From positions 124,001 through 188,000 of the forward strand of contig NZ_JABWRP020000002.1 of the NCBI RefSeq assembly GCF_014269035.2: a DNA stretch of 64,000 nucleotides, written 5' to 3'. Shown piece after piece: positions 36,303 to 43,360 of the stretch. A model generated the notes under the pieces. The model saw nothing but the letters and a program-made list of their open reading frames with translations, did no database searches and was not told the origin of the DNA. Numbering within the stretch: the first letter of the stretch is position 1; every line of letters begins with the position of its first letter. The stretch is from Pseudomonas vlassakiae (lineage in GTDB: Bacteria; Pseudomonadota; Gammaproteobacteria; Pseudomonadales; Pseudomonadaceae). The translations under genes and the position numbers were made by a program.

Positions 36303-38696
36303 ATGAGCGGCAAGCGCCATGGAGGACGTGGCAATGGTCGGAATCCGTGTGTGAAATGGCTGTCGCGGGCTTCGCGCCGCTGGTGCCTGGGGCTGACCTT
36401 GTTCGGCCCCTGGCTGGCGCTGGCAGACGACCTGCCACCCCCGCCCAGCGAAACCATGGCCGTTGCCGACGCTACGCTGTACCTCGACTTGCTGGTGAAC
36501 CAGATGCCCAGGGCTGAGCTGGTGGCCGTGCAGCAACGTGCCGGGCGCCTTTACCTGGACAGCGATGTGCTGCGCAACCTGGGCATTCAGCTGCCGGGCG
36601 ATCCGCAGGGTGAAATTTCGCTGGACGATGTGCCGGGCCTGCACAGCGATTACGACAGCCAGAACCAGCGCCTGCTGCTGCAGGTGCCGCCGGCCTGGCT
36701 GCCGGACCAGCAGGTCGGTGATCGCGGGCTGTACCCGGCCACCGAGGCGCGCAGCAGCTTCGGCGCCTTGTTCAACTACGACCTGTACCTCAATGACACC
36801 GACGATGGCGGTTCCTACCTGGCTGCCTGGAACGAGCTGCGCGTGTTCGACAGCTGGGGCACGTTCTCGACCACCGGCCAGTGGCGCCAGTCGTTCAATG
36901 GTGCGCAGAGCGATGCCAATCGCCAGGGCTTTCTGCGCTATGACACCACCTGGCGGTTCACCGATGAACAGCGCCTGCTCACGTACGAAGCCGGTGACTT
37001 CGTGAGCGGCGCCTTGCCCTGGACCAGTTCGGTGCGGGTGGGGGGCGTGCAGCTGTCGCGTGACTTTGGCGCCCGCCCGGATCTGGTGACTTACCCGTTG
37101 CCGGCCTTTGCTGGTGAAGCCGCGGTGCCGACCTCGCTGGACCTGTTCATCAATGGCTACAAGTCCAGCACCACCGAATTGCAGCCAGGCCCCTACACCC
37201 TGACCAACGTGCCGTTCATCAACGGTGCCGGCGAGGCCGTGGTGGTGACCACCGATGCCCTGGGCCGGCAGGTGTCCACAACCTTGCCGTTCTATGTCAC
37301 CAGCAGCCTGCTGCAGAAAGGCCTGTCGGACTTCTCCGTGGCCGCCGGCAGCCTGCGCCGCGACTACGCCGTGGAAGATTTCAGCTACGGTACCGGCGTT
37401 GCCTCGGCCAGCCTGCGCCATGGCCTCAGCGACAGCTTCACCCTGGAAACCCATGTTGAAACCGCGCAATCACTGCTGCTCGGCGGCCTGGGCGGCAACA
37501 TGCGCCTGGGTAACTTCGGCGTGCTCAATGCCGCCTTGGCACAGAGCCAGTTCGAGGGCGAGAAGGGCCACCAGGTCGCCCTCGGCTACCAGTACAACAG
37601 CCAGCGCTTGGGCTTCAATTACCAGCGCCTGCAGCGCCATGGCGAGTATTCGGACCTGACCCGGGTCGACACCCCTGACATGCAACTGAGCCAGCGCAGC
37701 GAGCAGGTGACCCTGAGCGTCAACCTCGACCAGTACGGCAGCCTCGGCGCCGGCTATTTCGATGTCCGTGCCGGCGACGACACGCGCACCCGGCTGATCA
37801 ACCTGAGCTGGAGCAAGCCGCTGTGGGGCAACAGCAGCCTGTACCTGTCGGCCAACCGCGAGGTCGGCGACAGCAACTGGGCGGTGCAGGCGCAGGTGGT
37901 GGTGCCGTTTGATTTCGGCGGCACCCTGGCGGTGGGTACTGAACGCAGCAAGGATGGCGAGCGCCTGCAACGGGTCAATTACAGCCGCGCCGTGCCGGTG
38001 GGCGGCGGCGTCGGCTACAACCTCGGCTATGCCAGCGGCAGCGACCGCGATGCCTATCGCCAGGCTGACGTCACCTGGCGCCTGCAATCGGTGCAATTGC
38101 AGGCCGGCGTTTACGGCAGCAGCGGTGAGATGACCCGCTGGGCGGACGCCAGTGGTTCGCTGGTGTGGATGGATTCCGGCGCATACGCCGCCAACCGCAT
38201 CGATGATGCCTTCGTGGTGGTCAGCACCAATGGCTACGCCGATGTGCCGGTGCGTTACGAGAACCAGGAAATCGGCCGCACCGACCGTAGCGGCCACCTG
38301 CTGGTGCCGTACAGCAGCGGCTACTACCGCGGCAAGTACGAAATCGACCCGATGAACCTGCCGCCCGACGTGCTGGCCGCCGAGGTCGAGCAGCGGGTGG
38401 CGGTGCGCCGTGGCAGCGGCTACCTGCTGGAGTTCCCGCTCAAGCGCGTGCTGGCGGCGAGCATCGAGCTGCTCGACGTCAATCAGCAACCGCTGAAGCT
38501 CGGCAGCAAGGTCAGCCATCAGGAAAGCGGCAGCCAGGCTGTGGTGGGCTGGGACGGGCTGGTGTACCTGGAGAACCTGTCGCCGCACAACCGCCTGCAG
38601 GTGACGGTGGAAGGAGGAGGGCAGTGCCAGGTGGAATTCGATTTGCCCGATTCGCCAGGCAGTGTTCCGCTGATCGGCCCACTGGTGTGCCGATGA
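36303..38696 (+). CDS. Outer-membrane pilus usher (CsuD-like)
   Basis: 797 residues. A GTG at 36351 (VKWLSRASRRWCLG) would give a tidier signal peptide and is a real alternative start. N-terminal periplasmic domain (YLDLLVNQM...), 24-strand barrel region with DFVSGALPWTSSVRVGGVQLSRDFG and the plug-region pattern SLDLFINGYKSSTTELQPGP, then C-terminal domains ending SVPLIGPLVCR. Somewhat shorter than P-pilus ushers, as expected for the archaic class. Its stop overlaps the tip-subunit ATG. Confidence 0.92.
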   Translation: MSGKRHGGRGNGRNPCVKWLSRASRRWCLGLTLFGPWLALADDLPPPPSETMAVADATLYLDLLVNQMPRAELVAVQQRAGRLYLDSDVLRNLGIQLPGDPQGEISLDDVPGLHSDYDSQNQRLLLQVPPAWLPDQQVGDRGLYPATEARSSFGALFNYDLYLNDTDDGGSYLAAWNELRVFDSWGTFSTTGQWRQSFNGAQSDANRQGFLRYDTTWRFTDEQRLLTYEAGDFVSGALPWTSSVRVGGVQLSRDFGARPDLVTYPLPAFAGEAAVPTSLDLFINGYKSSTTELQPGPYTLTNVPFINGAGEAVVVTTDALGRQVSTTLPFYVTSSLLQKGLSDFSVAAGSLRRDYAVEDFSYGTGVASASLRHGLSDSFTLETHVETAQSLLLGGLGGNMRLGNFGVLNAALAQSQFEGEKGHQVALGYQYNSQRLGFNYQRLQRHGEYSDLTRVDTPDMQLSQRSEQVTLSVNLDQYGSLGAGYFDVRAGDDTRTRLINLSWSKPLWGNSSLYLSANREVGDSNWAVQAQVVVPFDFGGTLAVGTERSKDGERLQRVNYSRAVPVGGGVGYNLGYASGSDRDAYRQADVTWRLQSVQLQAGVYGSSGEMTRWADASGSLVWMDSGAYAANRIDDAFVVVSTNGYADVPVRYENQEIGRTDRSGHLLVPYSSGYYRGKYEIDPMNLPPDVLAAEVEQRVAVRRGSGYLLEFPLKRVLAASIELLDVNQQPLKLGSKVSHQESGSQAVVGWDGLVYLENLSPHNRLQVTVEGGGQCQVEFDLPDSPGSVPLIGPLVCR

Positions 38697-39652
38697 AGCG
38701 GCTGTTGTGTGCCTTGATGCTGTTGCCGGCAGGTTCGGCCTGGGCGCTGTGCTCGTCGGTGGCCACCACGCCGGCGGCGTTCGGCACGATCAACTCGACC
38801 CTGGTACGTACCACGATACAGAGCGCATCGAGCACCAATTCCGGGCTGCAATGCACCGGTTCGCTGCTGAGCCTGCTCAGTGCCAGCGACCATTTCTATG
38901 CGACCATCACCTCGTCCACCAGTGGGCTGGTTGGCCCAACGGGGGACGTCATTGCGTACACCCTGTATGCAGACAACAGCACCAGCTATCCGATTACCCG
39001 CGGTGTCGCTTTCGATTTCGCCCGAAATGGCATCCTCGATCTACTGGGCTTGTTGAATGGCACCACGCCCAAGGCGGTGCCGCTTTACATGAAGACCCTG
39101 GTCGGCAGCAATGTCGCGGCGGGGTTGTACCAGGAAACCCTGACCATTGCCTGGAGCTGGAACTACTGCTCCGGGATCGGTGCCGGCAGCCTCTGCCTGG
39201 GGCGGGATATCGGCTCCGGCACCCAGACGATGACCGTCAACCTGACGGTGAGCAACGACTGCCAGATCACCACCCCCACTATCAGCTTCGGCAGCGCCCC
39301 GGTGGTGGCCGGGTTTGGCACCGTGAGCCAGAGCGTGAGCCTGTCGTGCACCAAGGGCAGTGCCTATACGGTGGGCTTGAATGATGGGGAGAATGTGTCC
39401 GGCGGGCGGCGGCGGATGAAGTCCTCGGCGGGCAACTACCTGGCCTATGACATCTTCAAGAGCGCAGGCACCGTGCGCTGGGGCTCGCTGACCACCGCCC
39501 GGCGAGCGAGCAGCGATGCCGATGTGAACCCCGGTAACGGTACCGGGACCGGAAGCCAGGTATTCAACTACAACGCCAAGGTCTACACCGACCAGGCCAC
39601 ACCGCCAGCGGCGAGCTACGTCGACAATGTGATCCTGGATGTGCAGTTCTGA
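38693..39652 (+). CDS. Two-domain SCPU protein, probable pilus tip adhesin (CsuE-like)
   Basis: 319 residues from ATG 38693, which overlaps the usher stop (ATGA). Signal peptide (MLLPAGSAWALC) and two SCPU domains (about 20-165 and 180-319); two-domain subunits in Csu systems cap the fibre and carry surface-binding loops. Ends QATPPAASYVDNVILDVQF. Last gene of the pilus operon. Confidence 0.9.
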   Translation: MKRLLCALMLLPAGSAWALCSSVATTPAAFGTINSTLVRTTIQSASSTNSGLQCTGSLLSLLSASDHFYATITSSTSGLVGPTGDVIAYTLYADNSTSYPITRGVAFDFARNGILDLLGLLNGTTPKAVPLYMKTLVGSNVAAGLYQETLTIAWSWNYCSGIGAGSLCLGRDIGSGTQTMTVNLTVSNDCQITTPTISFGSAPVVAGFGTVSQSVSLSCTKGSAYTVGLNDGENVSGGRRRMKSSAGNYLAYDIFKSAGTVRWGSLTTARRASSDADVNPGNGTGTGSQVFNYNAKVYTDQATPPAASYVDNVILDVQF

Positions 39653-39670
39653 CGGGATAAGCCTGGTCTG

Positions 39671-39700
39671 GCTTCTTCGCGGGTTTACCCGCGAAGAAGC
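39671..39700. terminator. Palindrome ending the pilus operon
   Basis: GCTTCTTCGCGGGT and ACCCGCGAAGAAGC form a 14-bp perfect stem with a two-base loop, located between the convergent pilus and carboxypeptidase genes. It is REP-like and has no U-run. Confidence 0.7.
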
Positions 39701-39709
39701 TGATCCTGC

Positions 39710-40858
39710 TCAGCGTAAATCGTCGATCATCGTCAGCAACGTCTCCAGCACCGCCCCGGCCAACGCCTTGGACCGCGCCCCCGACCACTCGGCCACCGGC
39801 TCCGGCGCATCATCATGGTCCTTGAATGGCATCTCGAGGGTCAGCGACAGGCAGTCATACGCCATCCCCACGGCATTGCACGCCAGCGTGGTATTCGCCT
39901 GCCCCGGCTCGTCCCGCGTGTAGCCATGCACCGTCTGGAAGTCCCTGGTCACGCTGCACAAGGTCGTACGGAACTGCTCTTCCAGCTTGGCCAACCGCGG
40001 CGTGTACCCCGGGTTACCCTCGCAGGCCGCCGTGAACACGTGGGGGATTTCCTCATCCCCATGCACATCGATGAACGCATCCACCCCATACTGCTTCATC
40101 TGTGCCTGGGCAAAGAACACCTCCGGGCTGAGCTCGACACTGGCATCCTGCCAGGCGCGGTTCAGGTCCTTGCCTTTGAAGTTGGTCCGCAAGTGGCCGA
40201 GGAAAGCACCGTCCGGGTTCATGTTCGGGATCAGGTACAGGTCGGCCTTTGCCAGCAATTGCTGAACGGTCGGGTCATTGGCTTGCAGCCGGTCGATCAC
40301 CCCTTCCATGAACCACTCGGCCATGTGCTCGCCCGGGTGTTGCTGGGCAATCAGCCACAGCTTGCGCTTGCCTGCCGCGCCATTGCTGGCGCGCAGCAGT
40401 GGGATATCCCGGCCTTGCACGCTGCGGCCGTGCGCCAGCAGTTCGACGCCAGGGATCTGCTGCGCCCGTTCGATCAGCTGGTTGTGGCGGGCACGCGGGT
40501 AAGGTTCGAAGTAGGCGAACCAGACCTGCGCATGTTCGGCCTTGAGTTCGAACGACAACGCCTTGCCATCGAACTGGCTTGGCACGCGGAACCAGCGCTG
40601 CTGGTCGTAGGAGGCCACGGCGTTGTAGCCGCTCCAGGCGTTCTTGTAGGAAGACTCGCTGGCGTTGTCCAGGCTGAAGCGGTGGACCTGGCCCACGGTG
40701 AGGCCGCTGACCTTGAAGTGAAACCACTGGAAGTGGCCGCTGTTCGTGTCCGGGCGGATGGCCAGGTGCACCTGGGCCGGGTTGCTGGCATCCAGGACCT
40801 GGATGTTGCCGGAGTCGAAATCGCAGTCGATTTGCAGGGGGGACAGCGTCACGGTCAT
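39710..40858 (-). CDS. M14-family zinc carboxypeptidase (cytosolic carboxypeptidase type)
   Basis: 382 residues, no signal peptide. N-terminal beta-sandwich (about 1-120) as in cytosolic carboxypeptidases, then the M14 catalytic domain with zinc ligands H174 and E177 (QQHPGEHMAEW) and H266 (FIDVHGDEE), and substrate-binding NMNPDGAF. Peptide substrate unknown; eukaryotic relatives trim glutamate tails. Convergent with the pilus operon and the last typical high-GC gene before the AT-richer island. Confidence 0.9.
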   Translation of the reverse strand: MTVTLSPLQIDCDFDSGNIQVLDASNPAQVHLAIRPDTNSGHFQWFHFKVSGLTVGQVHRFSLDNASESSYKNAWSGYNAVASYDQQRWFRVPSQFDGKALSFELKAEHAQVWFAYFEPYPRARHNQLIERAQQIPGVELLAHGRSVQGRDIPLLRASNGAAGKRKLWLIAQQHPGEHMAEWFMEGVIDRLQANDPTVQQLLAKADLYLIPNMNPDGAFLGHLRTNFKGKDLNRAWQDASVELSPEVFFAQAQMKQYGVDAFIDVHGDEEIPHVFTAACEGNPGYTPRLAKLEEQFRTTLCSVTRDFQTVHGYTRDEPGQANTTLACNAVGMAYDCLSLTLEMPFKDHDDAPEPVAEWSGARSKALAGAVLETLLTMIDDLR

Positions 40859-41232
40859 GGGCGGGCTCCTTGGGATTTGTTGTGGGGGGTACTGTACACC
40901 GCTTGAGGGTGGGGCGTGTGAGGAGAAGGGCTGGATCGCTTCTCTTGATCGCGATCAGTAGTTGCTTTGTAACTTGAGTAACCAAGTCTGAATTGGCTGA
41001 GGAACACCAGAGATTTCATGCTGCTCAGCTGCTGAATGCCGCGATTTCTTTGCTGATCAGTGAATTGCGAGGTTTGGAGTTTATGGCGGGAATCAAGCTC
41101 GAGAAACGCCAGTGCTGGAAAATTCCTACAAATCTTTGGGGATTTTCCTTCAATGATTCAGCTTGTGCATCTTGCATTGATGGCTAATTATTAGTGCGTC
41201 GCAATGACGCGGCACTCAATGGAGAAATTGAA
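40859..41232. other. 374-bp AT-richer leader region before the SagB/diiron cassette
   Basis: GC content drops visibly from about 40930 onward. The region holds a possible 34-codon frame (41083-41187), a promoter-like AT stretch (TTGCAT with TAATTATTAG near 41170-41190), and a short hairpin GCGTC-GCAAT-GACGC around 41193-41207 just before the 21-codon gene. No gene homologous to known families is seen here. Confidence 0.5.
41083..41187 (+). CDS. Possible 34-residue Cys/Trp-containing peptide (weak call)
   Basis: An ATG frame preceded by GAGG and GGAG (41069-41079). The product starts MAGIKLEKRQCWKIP and ends NDSACASCIDG: a basic N-terminal half and a Ser/Cys-containing tail, which would suit a thiazole/oxazole-type core. 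The frame also opens upstream from a TTG. Short frames arise by chance in AT-rich DNA; I list it because it sits in front of a SagB-type gene. Confidence 0.25.
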   Translation: MAGIKLEKRQCWKIPTNLWGFSFNDSACASCIDG

Positions 41233-41298
41233 ATGAAAGAAGTTAAAATGGAGTCTCGTAAGCTGGCCAATCTGGCTCACCTGGTCAAAAAGGCCTGA
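41233..41298 (+). CDS. 21-residue peptide gene, candidate precursor or leader peptide
   Basis: ATG 41233 with GGAGA eight bases upstream in an A-rich context, the best ribosome site in the region. The peptide begins MKEVKMESRK and ends HLVKKA; it is lysine-rich with an amphipathic LANLAHLV centre and has no Cys, Thr, Tyr or Trp. It ends 66 bp before the SagB-type gene, with hairpins between. A ribosomally made precursor (whole peptide as scaffold or leader) is my preferred reading; a regulatory leader peptide is the alternative. No homologue recognised. Confidence 0.55.
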   Translation: MKEVKMESRKLANLAHLVKKA

Positions 41299-41349
41299 TT
41301 AGGCTTTTAGGCTGATAACTAGGCGCAGAGCCGGCCTGCGCTTAGTCAG
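41287..41349 (+). promoter_or_regulatory. Two hairpins between the 21-codon gene and the SagB-type gene
   Basis: Hairpin 1 (41287-41308) overlaps the peptide stop: AAAAGGCCT / AGGCTTTT around a GATT loop, ending in four Ts. Hairpin 2 (41312-41349) pairs CTGA, CTA and GCGCAG with CTGCGC, TAG and TCAG around AGCCGGC, ending six bases before the GGAGG of the next gene. Together they could give partial termination or RNA processing, producing more peptide than enzyme. Confidence 0.5.
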
Positions 41350-41364
41350 CCAGTGGAGGAATTG

Positions 41365-42411
41365 ATGATCAGTGAAGATTGTTTTTTTATAGTGCTCGGC
41401 TCATCCCTCATTTGCTGGGATTTCAAGGCGCATAAGCAGTATGAGTTGTCAGCTGCTCATGCTCGGCGCTTGATTTTTTTAATTTACAATCAGGATTGCA
41501 TTGATCAGAGCTGCAAAGTTGATCAGGAGTTGATTCGCGCAGGGCTCGTGAAAACTACTCAAGAGCAATCGGACTATTGGGGGTGGGACGTACTGTCCAG
41601 AATTTTTCACTTCGGCACGAAGAATATTCCCCTGGACGATATACCTCAAGATGAGGAGGAGTGGGCGAAGCTGTATTTGGAACATTGTGACGGTGCATGG
41701 GCGAAACTGCTGCCTATAGATTACGCGCAAGATGGAGGTGAAGCGGGTGTCTTGCTACCTTGGAAGACGTGTGAAGGGAAACTCGAGCAAATTCTGTGTC
41801 GTCGCTCGACTACCAGAGAATTTATTGATGTACCACTTCGGCTAGAGATACTAGCGAAAATTTTGCAGTTTACATTGGGGTTTGTAGATGATCGCGAAGT
41901 TTCGGAGGCTAGTGGGTTGCCTGATTCCCTCCGAAAGCGCCGGTGCAGCCCATCCGGCGGGGGGCTGAATTCAACTGAAGGCTATGTGCTGGTGAGAAAT
42001 GTCGAAGGGCTTGACGAAGGTATCTATTACTATGATGCCTCCAGTCATCGATTGCTTCTCAAATCTACTGGCGTGCCGTCAGTGGGGCAGATGCTATCGG
42101 GGCAGCATTTTGCGAATAATCTGTCTGCAGGCGTATTTTTCACGTCCAGATTCGATAAGTTATGGTGGAAGTATGAGCATTCGCGCGCTTATCGAAATGC
42201 ACTACTGGAAGTGGGGCACATCGCTCAGACGTTTCAGATTATCTGTACTTCCCTTGGCTTGGGGACCTGGCTCACAGGGGCACTGTGCGAACAGGATATA
42301 GAGCCTTTCCTAAAGTTGAAAAATGCCCACGAGCAGGTGCTTTTCTTTGTGGGTTGTGGGTACACCAGTGGTGAGGCCACACCTCAAAGCTTGAGGATGC
42401 TGACACGCTAG
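41365..42411 (+). CDS. SagB-type nitroreductase-fold dehydrogenase
   Basis: 348 residues from ATG 41365, with GGAGG five bases upstream; an in-frame GTG at 41353 lies inside that site. An N-terminal domain of about 1-62 (winged-helix-like, AHARRLIFLIY...ELIRAGLV) precedes the FMN-dependent SagB/McbC domain (about 140-345): RRSTTREF, SPSGGGLNSTEGY and WWKYEHSRAYRNALLEVGH. K269-Y270 match the Lys-Tyr motif described for azoline dehydrogenases. No YcaO cyclodehydratase is present in the window, so azole formation is not assured; it may oxidise another amino-acid or peptide bond. AT-rich codon use unlike the flanks. Confidence 0.82.
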   Translation: MISEDCFFIVLGSSLICWDFKAHKQYELSAAHARRLIFLIYNQDCIDQSCKVDQELIRAGLVKTTQEQSDYWGWDVLSRIFHFGTKNIPLDDIPQDEEEWAKLYLEHCDGAWAKLLPIDYAQDGGEAGVLLPWKTCEGKLEQILCRRSTTREFIDVPLRLEILAKILQFTLGFVDDREVSEASGLPDSLRKRRCSPSGGGLNSTEGYVLVRNVEGLDEGIYYYDASSHRLLLKSTGVPSVGQMLSGQHFANNLSAGVFFTSRFDKLWWKYEHSRAYRNALLEVGHIAQTFQIICTSLGLGTWLTGALCEQDIEPFLKLKNAHEQVLFFVGCGYTSGEATPQSLRMLTR

Positions 42412-42424
42412 GGGCGTCGCTTGG

Positions 42425-43360
42425 ATGAGCCAACAGAAAGAAGTAAGTCGTGCCGTCATGGTATTCGATACGTGGGATAGCACCAGTTCCGTTCGTGCTC
42501 GTCCTTATGCATATGAACTCTCCGGACAGGATTTTCTACGGGCAGATCCGAGCTTATGGTTTCCCGCGGCTTTAATGCCGCTTATGGGGTGTCCGGGAAT
42601 AGAAAGTTTACCTCTTCAGAAGGTTCGCAAGCTGCATGTCAGTCATTTGCTGTATTTTCTGGACTATACGACAGAACTTGAGATGACTATCGTCAACAAG
42701 GCGGTCAACTGCATGGTGCATGGCGAGTTATCTATACATTTTTCGGTGGGTGAGCGTTGTGCGGTCTTAAAGCTATATGCTGATGAAGGCTATCATGCCC
42801 TGTTTTCCAAGGATTTGGCTGAGCAAATTGCTGGTTACCATAGGCTGGAAAGATTTCGCTCTGTTCGCTTAAAACATTTGAGCAGGTTTTTGGCTCGCTG
42901 TTCCGGTAAGTGGGAAGAACTTGCCTTATTTGTGATGGCGTTCATTTCTGAGACTGTTATAACACGTGAGCTATCGCTCTTAGGGCAGGATGACTTGAAC
43001 GTGCCTGTTTTCAGCATGCTGAGAGACCATTTGCATGATGAGGCCAAGCATTCAGTTTTTTTTGCCGACTGCTTTGTCAAATTGTGGGGGCAGGCGTCGG
43101 CCGCCGAAAGGGACTTTGTTGTAAATGCATTGTTAGTGGTGGTGCGCATTTTTTGCCGTCCAGATATTTCATTTATAAGTTTTCAGGCAAAAGATACAAC
43201 GCTTTGTCGTGAGCGTGTAGTGAATCATCTTAGGCAAAACTGGCGTCGTAGGGTTGCCTCTACTTTGCAATTGACTCTGAAAGCTGTAAGGCGTACCGAT
43301 CTGCTCTCGAATGCATCCTACTTTCGCCAATTGAAAAATGAGGGGTGGCTCGATGAATAG
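42425..43360 (+). CDS. AurF-type non-heme diiron oxygenase
   Basis: 311 residues. All seven expected iron ligands of the AurF/p-aminobenzoate N-oxygenase family are present with matching spacing: E86 (TELEMT), E121 and H124 (DEGYH), E176 (ISETVI), then H202, E206 and H209 in HLHDEAKH. The family N-oxygenates amines or hydroxylates carbons in natural product pathways. It follows the SagB-type gene by 13 bp and overlaps the exporter gene by 8 bp, so the three are one operon. Substrate unknown. AT-rich composition suggests transfer. Confidence 0.85.
   Translation: MSQQKEVSRAVMVFDTWDSTSSVRARPYAYELSGQDFLRADPSLWFPAALMPLMGCPGIESLPLQKVRKLHVSHLLYFLDYTTELEMTIVNKAVNCMVHGELSIHFSVGERCAVLKLYADEGYHALFSKDLAEQIAGYHRLERFRSVRLKHLSRFLARCSGKWEELALFVMAFISETVITRELSLLGQDDLNVPVFSMLRDHLHDEAKHSVFFADCFVKLWGQASAAERDFVVNALLVVVRIFCRPDISFISFQAKDTTLCRERVVNHLRQNWRRRVASTLQLTLKAVRRTDLLSNASYFRQLKNEGWLDE

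Noticed and set aside
34716..37469. Long antisense frame opposite the pilus genes
   Set aside because: Covers parts of four genes with clear signal peptides and SCPU/usher domains on the plus strand.
40993..41187. 64-codon frame starting at TTG before the cassette
   Set aside because: No ribosome site at the TTG; only the internal ATG version (41083) is kept, at low confidence.
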